Counted from the first letter of the stretch, positions 50,118-59,514 are shown. The stretch: DNA of 64,000 bases from Lachnospiraceae bacterium (GCA_021769135.1 JAETTM010000006.1:62001-126000), one strand, 5' to 3'. Notes: a model not told the origin generated them from the sequence alone. Made by a program: numbers and translations.

Positions 50118-53100
50118 TTCAGTCGTAATAATCACCGGCGCCGAAAGCAGGCCGGAAGGAGCCAGACGGTAAGACTCTGTCCACGCATCCCCCTTGGTTC
50201 TCCATGCATCCGGCCCGCACCACTCGTCCTTGCCGTCCGCCTGATGGAGGGCTCCGAAGGCATTTTGCCGGGAAATATATGCGGTTACTTCCAGCATATG
50301 TTCCCCTTCTTCCATTTTCCCAAGTTCAGCTTCATATGGCGGATATGCAATGATTTTCCCTTCCGATTCATCCGCCCTCACTTCCAGCACCGCGCTGCGG
50401 TAATGAGGAATCCTCACCTTCGTCTCCCCTCCTTTTGTCCAAAACGATATCCGGTAGCAAATGCTTCCTCCGTAAAAAGGGAATCCCTGGACAGCCAGGT
50501 TATCGAACCCAATACGTCCCGGCATGGCTGTGATTATTTTTTTCTCCCCCATTATCCTGACCCCGAATGCCCCGACAAGATAGCACCATTCCGTGTTGGT
50601 TTCCTTTCCGAAGGGAAGAGCCAGTTCCAGAATATTCTTCCCTTTCTTCAATCCGGGAAGCGCCGTCTTGCGAATCGCCCGGTCCGTATACCATCCTGCA
50701 TCCAATTTCTTTGCCACTTCGCCGCCGTTCCAGACAATATGGGCCGTCTGCACTTCTTCCATGGCAAGCCATACCGCCTTGCATTCTATTTCGCTTTCTA
50801 TGGTAAACCGCAGGTGAAGCCAGTATTCCGCTTTTTCTTTTTCCCTCGTCCATGGCTGCGGGGCGGCCGCTCCTCTTACCGTCCATCCCAAAGATTTCCT
50901 GATATCCCCATCCGCCCGAAGCAGCTCCGTTTCCGGCCCGTATGCCATTTTTCCTTCCCCGGCATCCTTATCCAGACAGTATTCCGCTTTATCCAGCACG
51001 AGCACATTGGGCTCCCCCAACGCATATTCCACCAGGGGCTCCACCCCACAGCGGTATTCACCCTGCTGCCCGGATGCCCCCTTTGTAACAGTCAGTTCTC
51101 CCGCTGCAGCTATTTTTCCCGTTGTGGCCATTTCTCCCGTTGCGGCTATTCCTCCCATACCGGCCATTCCACTCATACCGGCTATTCCTCCCGTTCCATC
51201 CCCCTCTTTCCTTCCGTACAACTTCCCCAAACTATCCTCTGCCGCTTCATTCAGCCTAAGAAGCAGGCTGTCATAATCATAAAGGACATGCTCCACCACC
51301 GTCCAGCCTTTTTCATTGGCATACCGGACAGCGCGGCATTCCCCGGATACCGTATCCAGAAGTTCCGGGATATAGCTGCCCCGAACCTTTACCCTGATTT
51401 TCCTCTTCCGCACAATATCCTTATTATAAGGTTCTTTGCCCCTGGCGATAAACAGCCATCGCACTGCTCCCCTTTTCCCCCGCTCTTCCCTCATTTGATA
51501 AAGCATATCTTTGGCCAACGTTCCATCGCCTTCCCGTATTTCCACTTCCCTGAAATCCTTCAGTTCCTCCAACAAGGCATAGCGCTCAAAAGGAATGGCA
51601 TGGGCGGCTTCATAGAGCTGGCCCGGTATGGCCGATTCCATTCCATCCATTAACGCAGGCGCTTTCCCCATGAAAATCAGACGCCCGCCTGCCGCCCGGA
51701 AGGCTTCCAGCCGCTCCACCGTGCTTTGCCGTAAGGTCTCGCACCCCGGAACGATTACCACATCATACTTCATCCCGCCTACCGTAAACGGTGCGCCCCC
51801 TTGTGCACATTGTTCCGGCAGCCTGCTTTCGCATATGAAATCAAAATCCAATCCGCCGAACAAAAGCCATTCCGTGAGGTTTTTAAAATCTTCATCCATC
51901 TGGCCCCTGATTTCCCCGGTCTGGTCCGCCGGACCCCAATGCAACCAGAAGCTTTCTATGGGATGAACCACGCCGATTCTTACCACGGCGCTCCCCCTCC
52001 CCATTGCCATATTGATTCTGGCGAAATGCTCTTCCACATAGCCAAATTTTTTATACCATGGGGATTGATAGCCAAAAGTGGCAGGAAAATCCCTCTTCGC
52101 CTCCCCTTTCATGGATACCCAGGAAAGATGGGGAACCCGCAATATCACCCCCAGGGCCGCCTGCCAGTCGCCATAGAATTTGTAATCCCTGAAATCCGTC
52201 TCCCACCCCATCACTCCGTACAGCTCGCTGGCAATCCCTTTCCGCCCGTGCTGACGGGCCATGGACTGGGCCTGCTTCGCCGTTGTATACTCCAAATCCC
52301 TCCGCAGCATATCAATTCCCGGCAAGGCAAAGCTGCCGTAGGAACGCATTGTCTCCCCCACCGCCGCGCACTGGGATTCCAGAGTTGGCTCTTCCATCAG
52401 ATGGCCTGTAAGCCCAATGCCGTTCTTTTCACACCACTGTCTATAAGTTCCGGCAAAAGCTTCCGCAAACCTCTCCGCAATATAATCGTGATACCGGTAT
52501 CTCGCCCTGGAAATCTTCTTTTCCGGCAATTCCCAAAACAATTCCGGCAAAGTCGCCAGCAGGCTCTCGCCGTATCTGCATGCATAACCTTCCTCGCAGC
52601 TGTCCGTCCAGGGCAAAGTCACGTCCTTTCGGCCCTCTGCAAAATCCAGCGTATGCTTTCTTGCAAACTGGGGTTCATCCGTAAAAACCATGGGAACGGC
52701 TTTTCCGAAATCTTCCCCCACCCACTCCTTATATTTTTCATGGGTAACCTGGAGAAAGCGCTCCACCGCCTCTTTATTCAGCGTATCGCTGTAGGCCTGG
52801 CCATTATACCAGGAATTGGCCCCCGCGGTTTCCAGATAGGCGTACCATATATTCCCTTCGCCTTCCTCCCCCTCTTCCAGCATGCGGTATTGCGCCAGAC
52901 AGCCGTTCCCATCCAAAACAACCGCATACCTGGCCAGCAGCCGTCCTTTTCCATTCCGAAGGGGCTGGCTTAGAAATCCTCCCGGCGTTTCCACCCCGCC
53001 CTTTTCCTCATAAGGCCAGGGGGTAAACAGCAAATATTTCTGGCGATACTTTTCTTCCTTTGTCACCATCCCTCCGGCTGCCCCCGATGACCACCTGTCC

Positions 53101-53363
53101 TCGTCATACAGGCATGCCCGCATGCCTTCAGCCTTCGCCTTCTCAACACAACCCCTGACAATTTCCATATATTCATCGCTCAGATAGGGGGTGTCCATAC
53201 CCGTACGCACATGCATGAAAAAACCCCCGAACCCCATTTCTTTCAGCTCTTCTATCTGGCGTGCCAGTTCCTCCGCTTCCAGCTTGCAGTTCCAGGACCA
53301 AAAAGGCATTCCCCGAAATTCCCCTGGCGGATTCTTAAATTCTTCCAACGAAAATTCTCTCAT
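50112..53363 (-). CDS. Very large GH106-like glycoside hydrolase (putative alpha-L-rhamnosidase type)
   Basis: Cytoplasmic protein of 1083 residues, no signal peptide. The start 'PGEFRGMPFWSWNCKLEAEELARQIEELKEMGFGGFFMHVRTGMDTPYLSDEYMEIVRGCVEKAKAEGM' and 'LYDEDRWSSGAAGG' form the first part of a TIM barrel in the GH106-like group. A Rossmann-like insertion ('YDVVIVPGCETLRQSTVERLEAFRAAGGRLIFMGKAP') follows. The C-terminal third is a GH2-type beta-sandwich. Family members act on rhamnose or related deoxy-sugar linkages, so the activity is inferred. Residues near 745-780 are a six-fold hexapeptide repeat, absent from the expected architecture (see repeat at 51081). It is the last gene of the ABC/UlaG operon. 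Confidence 0.78.
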   Translation of the reverse strand: MREFSLEEFKNPPGEFRGMPFWSWNCKLEAEELARQIEELKEMGFGGFFMHVRTGMDTPYLSDEYMEIVRGCVEKAKAEGMRACLYDEDRWSSGAAGGMVTKEEKYRQKYLLFTPWPYEEKGGVETPGGFLSQPLRNGKGRLLARYAVVLDGNGCLAQYRMLEEGEEGEGNIWYAYLETAGANSWYNGQAYSDTLNKEAVERFLQVTHEKYKEWVGEDFGKAVPMVFTDEPQFARKHTLDFAEGRKDVTLPWTDSCEEGYACRYGESLLATLPELFWELPEKKISRARYRYHDYIAERFAEAFAGTYRQWCEKNGIGLTGHLMEEPTLESQCAAVGETMRSYGSFALPGIDMLRRDLEYTTAKQAQSMARQHGRKGIASELYGVMGWETDFRDYKFYGDWQAALGVILRVPHLSWVSMKGEAKRDFPATFGYQSPWYKKFGYVEEHFARINMAMGRGSAVVRIGVVHPIESFWLHWGPADQTGEIRGQMDEDFKNLTEWLLFGGLDFDFICESRLPEQCAQGGAPFTVGGMKYDVVIVPGCETLRQSTVERLEAFRAAGGRLIFMGKAPALMDGMESAIPGQLYEAAHAIPFERYALLEELKDFREVEIREGDGTLAKDMLYQMREERGKRGAVRWLFIARGKEPYNKDIVRKRKIRVKVRGSYIPELLDTVSGECRAVRYANEKGWTVVEHVLYDYDSLLLRLNEAAEDSLGKLYGRKEGDGTGGIAGMSGMAGMGGIAATGEMATTGKIAAAGELTVTKGASGQQGEYRCGVEPLVEYALGEPNVLVLDKAEYCLDKDAGEGKMAYGPETELLRADGDIRKSLGWTVRGAAAPQPWTREKEKAEYWLHLRFTIESEIECKAVWLAMEEVQTAHIVWNGGEVAKKLDAGWYTDRAIRKTALPGLKKGKNILELALPFGKETNTEWCYLVGAFGVRIMGEKKIITAMPGRIGFDNLAVQGFPFYGGSICYRISFWTKGGETKVRIPHYRSAVLEVRADESEGKIIAYPPYEAELGKMEEGEHMLEVTAYISRQNAFGALHQADGKDEWCGPDAWRTKGDAWTESYRLAPSGLLSAPVIITTEL
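51081..51188 (-). repeat. 18-bp coding minisatellite inside the GH106-like gene
   Basis: Six in-frame 18-bp units encode GIAGMS, GMAGMG, GIAATG, EMATTG, KIAAAG and ELTVTK. The DNA units share GGAATGGCCG and GGGA patterns and drift along the array. It lies in a linker between the barrel part and the beta-sandwich, where length changes would be tolerated. Confidence 0.85.
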
Positions 53364-53398
53364 ATCTTCACCTTAAAACTGCGGCATACTTTCCTTCC

Positions 53399-54463
53399 CT
53401 ATAAAATGGAACGGAAAGGCGTATTGGGCTCTTCCTCAAAACAGTCGGAAAATCCCCTGTCATGATGGTATTGCCTGCGCTCCTTGTCTGTGGGATATAC
53501 ATATTTCCCCCCCACTTCCCATATAAAAGGGTGGAATTGATAATCCAGCCGGTATTTCCTCATTTCATACAGCATCTCTATTTCCCGGGTGTCCGCCATA
53601 AAATTGGTCCACACATCATAATGGATCGGAATCACCACCTTGCACCGCAACGCTTCCGCCATCCGCAAAATATCACAGGAAGTCATCTTGTCGGCAATCC
53701 CCACCGGATTTTCCCCATAGGAGCCAAATGCCACATCAATCTCATGGTCCTTGCCATGCTTTGCGAAATAAATGGAATAATGGCTGTCCCCACTGTGGTA
53801 GATATTTCCGCCCGGCGTTTTAATCAGGTAGTTTACCGCCTTTTCGTCCATATTGTCCGGACAGGTACCACGGATATCCTCCTCCCCGTTGGTTGTCACC
53901 AGGCAGGTCCTGTCAAAAGATTCCAGCACTACAATCTCAATATCCTTAATGCGCACCGTATCCCCTGGTTTTACTTCTATAAAGCGCTCTTCCGGAACCC
54001 CCCAGGAACGCCAAAGCTTCACTGATTCCTTAGGCCCGATAAAGGGCACCTTCTCCTCTATATTTTTCAAAACAGCCGCCGCATAGTTGGGATCCATATG
54101 GTCCTGATGATAATGGGTTGCCAGCACCGCATCCACCTTCTTCACGGCAAAGGGGTCTATCACAAAAGGAACGGCGCGCAAATTGGGCTGAAGCAGGCGC
54201 CCGCCGCACATATTAGCCATTTGATGCCCTTTTGCCATAAATTTATTCTTCTTCGTCCGTTTCCCGTTGCCCACCCAAAGGTCGATGCTGATATCGCATC
54301 CCCCCGGCGTTTTCACCCATAAACCGGTGCAGCCCAGCCACCACATGGCTACCGTGCCGGGCCTGACCTCTTCCTGTTCGATTTCCTCATTCAGCCATGT
54401 TCCCCATTCCGGGCAGCTGTTCATAATCCAGCTTTCCCTCGTAATTTCATCCACTTTAGACAT
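53399..54463 (-). CDS. ulaG: L-ascorbate-6-phosphate lactonase (UlaG)
   Basis: Metallo-beta-lactamase-fold hydrolase of 354 residues, the same length as E. coli UlaG. ATG 54463 (GGAGATAGGAGAAAAG before it) begins '[33 protein letters not shown]', which follows UlaG nearly residue for residue. Metal-binding residues are in '[13 protein letters not shown]' and '[11 protein letters not shown]'; '[13 protein letters not shown]' supplies another His. Known UlaG opens the lactone ring of L-ascorbate 6-phosphate. No ascorbate PTS is present here, so the real substrate may be a different sugar-acid lactone phosphate. It follows the ABC permeases and precedes the GH106-like gene. Confidence 0.93.
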   Translation of the reverse strand: MSKVDEITRESWIMNSCPEWGTWLNEEIEQEEVRPGTVAMWWLGCTGLWVKTPGGCDISIDLWVGNGKRTKKNKFMAKGHQMANMCGGRLLQPNLRAVPFVIDPFAVKKVDAVLATHYHQDHMDPNYAAAVLKNIEEKVPFIGPKESVKLWRSWGVPEERFIEVKPGDTVRIKDIEIVVLESFDRTCLVTTNGEEDIRGTCPDNMDEKAVNYLIKTPGGNIYHSGDSHYSIYFAKHGKDHEIDVAFGSYGENPVGIADKMTSCDILRMAEALRCKVVIPIHYDVWTNFMADTREIEMLYEMRKYRLDYQFHPFIWEVGGKYVYPTDKERRQYHHDRGFSDCFEEEPNTPFRSIL

Positions 54464-54524
54464 CTTTTCTCCTATCTCCTTTCCATCACAAGTCAAATAC
54501 CCACCCCAACCAAAGGCTGGGTTT

Positions 54525-54560
54525 AAGCACGGCACTTAGCTCATTGCTCGCGAGAATAAA
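54525..54560. repeat. Short copy of repeat family R4
   Basis: AAGCACGGCACTTAGCTCAT and the following 16 bases match 59199-59234 with only two differences over 36 bp. It lies between ulaG and the permease genes. Confidence 0.8.
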
Positions 54561-54634
54561 GCCAGTTTCGCATAAAAATCTTCCAATATGTAGCGCGTAT
54601 TAACCCGTTCATATATTTTTATCAGACGGCCCCC

Positions 54635-55462
54635 TCATGTTTTAACAGCCCCTGCCATACCTTCCACGAACTGCCTTTGAAATACAAGATAAACAATCAA
54701 CACCGGAATAATCGAAATCAGAACCCCTGCGCTCAAAAGCCCATAGTCCGTACTGAATTCGCCCATAAAGCTAATCAGGCCATTGGGCACCGTCTTCATC
54801 GTATCCTTTGTAATCAGCACGCTCTGCAGCAGGAATTCGTTCCATGTATTTAAGAAATCCAAAATAAACATGGTCGCTACCGCCGGTTTTGCCACCGGCA
54901 TAATAATATTGACATAAAGCCTGTACTTTCCGCAGCCATCCATCGCTGCCGCTTCATCCAGCTCCTTCGGTATGGAACGGAAAAATCCCCGGAATACCAA
55001 CGTTCCAAGAGAAATGCCGAAGCCTATATAAGTAAAAATCAGGCTGAAGTACGTATTGCTCAAATTCAGCTTGGAATACATGATATTCAGCGGAATCAGC
55101 GCCATCTGAACGGGCAGCATCATGCCTACCAGTATAAAAATAAATATTCCGTTGCTGTGGGGTATATTCAGCCTGGTCAGGGCAAATGCGCACATGGAGG
55201 AAATCAGCACGCCAAGGGGCACCTTTATCAGACATGTCCGTATGCCGTTGAACAGATATCTGCCCAGATTTCCATCCGTCCATGCATCCTTGAAATTGCT
55301 CCACTGTATTTTTTCCGGTATGGAGAATAGATTCAGCTTCGCATAGAAATCGCTGGTGCTTCTGATGGCCGATAATACCAGCATCACCAAAGGAAGAAGC
55401 CAGACTGCGGCAACAATCGTCAAAACCACATAAAACCATATTTTTCTGCCTGTTTTATTCAT
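54635..55462 (-). CDS. Sugar ABC transporter permease (MalG type)
   Basis: Inner-membrane permease of 275 residues. The N-terminal helix is 'IWFYVVLTIVAAVWLLPLVMLVLSAIRS'. The EAA loop 'PKELDEAAAMDGCGKYRLYVNIIMPVAKPAVATMFILDFLNTWNEFLL' is complete and 'FMGEFSTDYGLLSAGVLISIIPVLIVYLVFQRQFVEGM' ends the protein. ATG 55462 follows AGGGGAGGAGG. It lies 15 bp downstream of its partner permease. No ATPase is encoded in the locus. Confidence 0.95.
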   Translation of the reverse strand: MNKTGRKIWFYVVLTIVAAVWLLPLVMLVLSAIRSTSDFYAKLNLFSIPEKIQWSNFKDAWTDGNLGRYLFNGIRTCLIKVPLGVLISSMCAFALTRLNIPHSNGIFIFILVGMMLPVQMALIPLNIMYSKLNLSNTYFSLIFTYIGFGISLGTLVFRGFFRSIPKELDEAAAMDGCGKYRLYVNIIMPVAKPAVATMFILDFLNTWNEFLLQSVLITKDTMKTVPNGLISFMGEFSTDYGLLSAGVLISIIPVLIVYLVFQRQFVEGMAGAVKT

Positions 55463-55477
55463 CTTCTGCCTCCTCCC

Positions 55478-56341
55478 CTAATCTTCCTTGGTTGAAAATA
55501 TAACGTAGGGCACAATAATAAACATCATAATAATCACCATAATGGTGGCGACCGTGCTGCCCATCCCCAGATTATTATAGGAAAAGGTCTGATTATACAT
55601 ATAGGTGGCCAGCGTCTGCGTCGCATTGGCAGGGCCGCTGTCCGTCATGACATAAATGATGTCATAAACTTTCATGGATGCAATAATCTGGGTCGCCAGT
55701 ACAATGACAAAAGTTTCCTTTAACATCGGCACGATAATCCTTATAAACAGGTTTATCTTTCCCGCGCCGTCTATCCTCGCCGCCTCCAACACGTCGGAAG
55801 ACATTGTCTGCAGGCCCGCCAGGAAATAAAGCATGGGCTGCCCCAGGCCCTGCCACAATGCGGCTGCAAAAATGCAGTAAAGGGCAATTTTAGGGTTGGA
55901 TAAATAGGAGCCCTTTAGCGAATCCAGCCCCACCGCCCCGAGAAAAGTATTAATCATACCGAAATTGGGGTTATACATCCATTTCCATATAATTCCTATT
56001 ACAATCCATGAAAGCATATATGGGAAATAGAAAATGGAACGGTATACAATACGCCCTGTGAATTTTTCATTCAGCACCAATGCCAGAATCAGCGCCAGCA
56101 CTACCGTAATGCATACGGTAAGGACAATCCATATAATATTATTTTTCAGTGCAATCCTAAAAATAACATCGTTGGTAAACAGTTTCACATAATTGGCCAA
56201 CCCGACAAAACGTTTCTCAGACACCCCATTCCATTCAAAAAAGCTTAAAACAACGGAATATATGCCGGGAAATACAATGATGATAATATAAATCAATAAT
56301 GCGGGGGCTAAAAAGGAAAATGCTTTCAGTTTTTCTTTCAA
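55478..56341 (-). CDS. Sugar ABC transporter permease (MalF/UgpA type)
   Basis: Inner-membrane permease of 287 residues starting at TTG 56341, with GGGAGGG upstream. Helices start with 'FSFLAPALLIYIIIIVFPGIYSVVL'. The EAA motif is 'SSDVLEAARIDGAGKINLFIRIIVPMLKETFVIV'. 'VMTDSGPANATQTLATYMYNQTF' is the usual signature before the last helices. It works with the next permease and the binding protein at 56503 as a carbohydrate importer, likely for an arabinose-, fucose- or rhamnose-containing oligosaccharide judging by the neighbouring hydrolases. Confidence 0.95.
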   Translation of the reverse strand: MKEKLKAFSFLAPALLIYIIIIVFPGIYSVVLSFFEWNGVSEKRFVGLANYVKLFTNDVIFRIALKNNIIWIVLTVCITVVLALILALVLNEKFTGRIVYRSIFYFPYMLSWIVIGIIWKWMYNPNFGMINTFLGAVGLDSLKGSYLSNPKIALYCIFAAALWQGLGQPMLYFLAGLQTMSSDVLEAARIDGAGKINLFIRIIVPMLKETFVIVLATQIIASMKVYDIIYVMTDSGPANATQTLATYMYNQTFSYNNLGMGSTVATIMVIIMMFIIVPYVIFSTKED

Positions 56342-56410
56342 AACCCGCCCTCCCTTCTCCTTCCAATCGGGTAATATATTTCTTCATAATCTGTCATGTT
56401 CCTTTAAAGG

Positions 56411-56476
56411 AAATGGCACAATATCGAACCACTTTCCTGCATTACAGGATGATAGCCGGCTTGTATTGTGCCATTT
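56411..56476 (-). terminator. Intra-operon stem-loop between binding-protein and permease genes
   Basis: AAATGGCACAATA and TATTGTGCCATTT are perfect 13-bp inverted repeats, with an inner TCCTG/CAGGA hairpin. No T-run follows. Stem-loops here, as between malE and malF, usually protect the upstream binding-protein mRNA so that more of it is made. Confidence 0.65.
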
Positions 56477-56502
56477 GGAAATTAACGTTTATAACTTTTT
56501 CT

Positions 56503-57894
56503 TTATTTTGACGCCGCTTTATAAGCATCAATCGCTTTCTGGATTTCCGCACCGGCTGCCGAAGGCTCAATAGTTCCCAGCAGCACTGCTTCTTCCGTTG
56601 CAAATACCACATCCATAATTTCGTTCGGTACATCCTGGTCCGTTGTCGTATAGCTGCCTGCCGCATCAATCATTTCAAGCATACCGTCCGCCAGCTGCAT
56701 GGCTTCGGATAATTCCGCACCGGCTATAGCCGTAGGCTGCTCAATGGACGGATGGGATTTCAGGCTCTCTTCGCTGTAATAGTAATCCCAGAAAATCATT
56801 GCCGCCTCGAACTGGTCATCCGTCAGATTTTTATTAAACTGAGTTGTTTTTACATAGGAAGAAATCCTTCCTGTGTTTCCGTCTTTCCCTGTAGGGAATG
56901 CGAAGAACGAGTACTGGGAAGTATCGTATCCGTTGGCCACAACGTCGGAAGCCATTCCGGAGTTGTCCATAACCATCGCGCTTGTTCCGCCAAATACGTA
57001 CATTTTCGCATTGTTTGCATCTTCCGTCACATATCCATCGATGAAATATCCTTTATCTCCCCATTCCTTTAATTTGGCAAACGCCTGGGCAACCGCTTCC
57101 GAAGAAGCCCAGTCCGCTTCCAACGTGTTCAATGCATCATGCTCTTCCGGCCCCGCATAATACTCCAGCAACGCTTCCAGATAACGGAAAATATGCCATC
57201 CGCCGGTGGAGAAGGATGCCTGTCCGTTCTCCTTAAGTACTTCGCAGATATTTTCCAGTTCTTCAAAAGTCTTCGGAACTTCCAGCCCATACTGCTCTAA
57301 AATATCCGTGCGGTACCACATAACCAGGCCCGTATATACCTGGGGCAGAGCAATTACTTTCCCATCCAGCGTGCACAAATCCAAAGCGGATTTCAAATAC
57401 TTGTCTTCCCATCCGTTCTCCTGGGCATAAGCGGTCAGGTCATAGCACAAATCCGCAGACGCATAATAATTGGCAAAATTAAATCCGCCCCAGTTATACC
57501 ACATATCGGGCAATGTTCCCGAAGATGCCGCCACTTTTGTATTAGTCTTGATATCGTCCGTGGAATAGAATGTAGCTTCAATCTTGATATTAGGGTAGAG
57601 TTTCGCAAAATCTGCAATTACTTGTTCATCCGCATCCTTATGCCAGGTAGGAGACCAAAAAGTGAGGGTCACTTCCTTATCAAACTTCTCCCCATCCGCC
57701 TGGTCCTCATTTCCTGAATCCGCTTCTTGTTCCGGTTCCGCCACAGGTTCCGCTTCTTCCGGTTCCTGCGCCGTATCCGCTGCCGCTTCCGGCTTTGCGC
57801 TGGAATCCGCATTTCCTGCATCGGATCCGCAGCCTGTCAATAGAGAAGCCGTCATCGTCAATGCCAGAATACATGCCAGAATTCTTTTCTTCAT
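56503..57894 (-). CDS. Sugar ABC transporter substrate-binding lipoprotein
   Basis: Extracellular lipoprotein of about 463 residues. ATG 57894 (TTAGGAGGGAACGAT before it) gives the signal 'MKKRILACILALTMTASLLTGCG' with lipobox LLTGC; the tracked 57966 start is 24 residues too long. A Glu/Ala-rich linker follows. The binding fold starts 'VTLTFWSPTWHKDADEQVIADFAKLYPNIKIEATF' and includes 'LPDMWYNWGGFNF' and 'GTSAMVMDNSGMASDVVANGY'. It lies downstream of the SorC regulator gene and heads the ABC-ulaG-GH operon. Confidence 0.94.
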   Translation of the reverse strand: MKKRILACILALTMTASLLTGCGSDAGNADSSAKPEAAADTAQEPEEAEPVAEPEQEADSGNEDQADGEKFDKEVTLTFWSPTWHKDADEQVIADFAKLYPNIKIEATFYSTDDIKTNTKVAASSGTLPDMWYNWGGFNFANYYASADLCYDLTAYAQENGWEDKYLKSALDLCTLDGKVIALPQVYTGLVMWYRTDILEQYGLEVPKTFEELENICEVLKENGQASFSTGGWHIFRYLEALLEYYAGPEEHDALNTLEADWASSEAVAQAFAKLKEWGDKGYFIDGYVTEDANNAKMYVFGGTSAMVMDNSGMASDVVANGYDTSQYSFFAFPTGKDGNTGRISSYVKTTQFNKNLTDDQFEAAMIFWDYYYSEESLKSHPSIEQPTAIAGAELSEAMQLADGMLEMIDAAGSYTTTDQDVPNEIMDVVFATEEAVLLGTIEPSAAGAEIQKAIDAYKAASK

Positions 57895-57936
57895 ATCGTT
57901 CCCTCCTAATCTCTTGCACGCCTTCTTCAAAAGCGC

Positions 57937-57987
57937 ACATTTTCTCATTTCTACTGCTTTTTGCATGTTTAGGGTAACATTTTCTCA
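57937..57987 (-). promoter_or_regulatory. Direct repeat and promoter upstream of the binding-protein gene
   Basis: ACATTTTCTCA occurs at 57937-57947 and 57977-57987, 40 bp (about four helix turns) apart. On the minus strand TTGCCA and TACCCT with a 17-bp spacer overlap the second copy. This could be the SorC-family operator. Confidence 0.45.
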
Positions 57988-58071
57988 CATGATTGGCAAT
58001 AGCGACAAAGGAATAGGCACATATGACTTTTTTTCATGCAACATTTGTACACTTTTCGCTGTCATTTCATC

Positions 58072-59037
58072 CTATTGGGATATTTTCACTATTTTTTCCG
58101 CCATTCGGCTGTCAGAAATCAGCGTATCCACAAGGCCTCCGCGAATCGCCCCAAGCAACGCTTCCGCTTTCATCTCCCCGCTGGCCACAATCACCACTTC
58201 CTTTATTTTCCGTATGTCTTCCAATCCTATTCCAACACAATGCCTGTTCCATTCATTATTGTCCAGAACCTTTCCATTCCGGTCAAAAAAACGGGCCCCT
58301 AAACAACCCACCGCGCCCTGGCTTCGAATCTCCTCAAACATCTCCTTCGTCATATAGCCTAGCCACGGATTCGAGTCCGTAACCTTTTCCAAAGTACCGA
58401 TGCTGGTGAGGACCATATCCGCTCTGGCCGCCATAACCAGCGTAGCTGCGATATTCTTATCCTTCATAATCTGGTTTTTCACATACATGTCCGGAACAAA
58501 AAGCGGGCTGTTTAACCCATGGGCAATACCGCCGTATTTGGATGCCAGGCAATGGGCGATATTATCGCTGTTGCTCATCAGATTGGTTGTTGCCGCAAAG
58601 CCCATAATCTGCACGATATCGATAGGTATTTTTTCCACCTCTCCCAGCACTTCCACCGTTTCCCGAATCGTATTGCCCCAGGAAATGCCCACAACCATCT
58701 TCCGGTTAATCCTTTCCTTCAAAAAGGCAGCGGCAATTTTTACCACCCCATCCATCACTTCCCGCTCACTTTTAGGCCCGCCCCCATTGTACAGGCGGAC
58801 TTCCTTTAAATGAAAACGCTGTTTTATCCTTTCCTCAAAAGAATGGTTCCTTTCCAGAATATGGTTCACATGTATCTCCACCACGCCCATTTCCTGCGCC
58901 CTTTTTAAAATCCTGGAAATCCTCGTCCTGGACAGATATAATGCATTGCCGATTTCCTCCTGCGTCATTCCCTTTTCATAATACATAGATGCAACTTCCG
59001 TCATCAGGCTAAGCTGAAGCATTTCTTTCTTATTCAT
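58072..59037 (-). CDS. SorC-family sugar-responsive transcriptional regulator
   Basis: 321 residues, GAAGGAGGAAACAGGGT before ATG 59037. The N-terminal helix-turn-helix is 'EVASMYYEKGMTQEEIGNALYLSRTRISRILKRAQEMGVVEIHV'. The sugar-binding domain includes 'MVVGISWGNTIRETVEVL', 'VQIMGFAATTN', 'SLGTLEKV'-like 'LTSIGTLEKVTDSNPWLGY' and 'GLEDIRKIKEVVIVASGEMKAEALLGAIRGGLVDTLISD'. Members bind phosphorylated sugars or sugar acids. It most likely controls the ABC-ulaG-GH operon that starts 178 bp downstream. Confidence 0.94.
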   Translation of the reverse strand: MNKKEMLQLSLMTEVASMYYEKGMTQEEIGNALYLSRTRISRILKRAQEMGVVEIHVNHILERNHSFEERIKQRFHLKEVRLYNGGGPKSEREVMDGVVKIAAAFLKERINRKMVVGISWGNTIRETVEVLGEVEKIPIDIVQIMGFAATTNLMSNSDNIAHCLASKYGGIAHGLNSPLFVPDMYVKNQIMKDKNIAATLVMAARADMVLTSIGTLEKVTDSNPWLGYMTKEMFEEIRSQGAVGCLGARFFDRNGKVLDNNEWNRHCVGIGLEDIRKIKEVVIVASGEMKAEALLGAIRGGLVDTLISDSRMAEKIVKISQ

Positions 59038-59103
59038 ACCCTGTTTCCTCCTTCTTCATACAGGACTCCCGGAATCTCTTACAGCCTTTTTATGCGGCTT
59101 CGA

Positions 59104-59234
59104 GTCAACAACCCCGCTGCAAGCAACGGGGCATCAAATTTGCAGCGCTACAGAGCAGCGGGGTATTGACCCTCGCGGCATTCGCCAAATGCTCGTGCAA
59201 GCACGGCACTTGGCTCATTGCTCGCGGGAATAAA
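59104..59234. repeat. Structured intergenic repeat, family R4, long copy
   Basis: 131 bp with a CCCCG/CGGGG hairpin at one end, GCAGCG segments and a 36-bp end AAGCACGGCACTTGGCTCAT... that recurs at 54525-54560. The tracked minus ORF 59105-59287 is translated repeat. Confidence 0.75.
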
Positions 59235-59514
59235 TACACGCTGCTTTTTGCATTCTTTCCCAATGCCTCTTCATCCGGAGATTTCAAGTCTTTTTTTGAA
59301 CAAATGTGCCATTATTATATCGATTATATACTTTTTCCGCAATTATGTTATGATAATAGCATAATAAGACAAATTGCACAAGTTTTATCGAAAAGGGAAA
59401 CGGAAATTGGTTTGCCAAGTAATTGCGAAGCGATAGGCTGTAAGAATATTCAGCAAGCGTATTGATTTCGCAATTGGCTGAAATTTATTTCCGTAGGAAA
59501 GGAGTATGTGCCCC
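59235..59514. promoter_or_regulatory. Upstream region of the GH51-GH29 operon
   Basis: AT-rich region (59290-59390) with several A/T hexamers for a promoter, e.g. TATGAT near 59349. AATTGCGAA (59421-59429) and TTCGCAATT (59467-59475) form a perfect 9-bp inverted repeat in the leader, a possible operator or hairpin. Confidence 0.45.

Noticed and set aside
50244-52973. Two long ORFs (469 and 390 aa) antisense to the GH106-like gene
   Set aside because: They exist because the GC-rich coding strand lacks certain codons; no start signals or domain motifs.
53399-54463. Generic metallo-beta-lactamase or RNase Z-like protein
   Set aside because: Length and motifs follow UlaG throughout, not only the metal-binding motif.
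59105-59287. 60-aa ORF on the minus strand before the GH51 gene
   Set aside because: It is translated repeat R4 with no ribosome-binding site.
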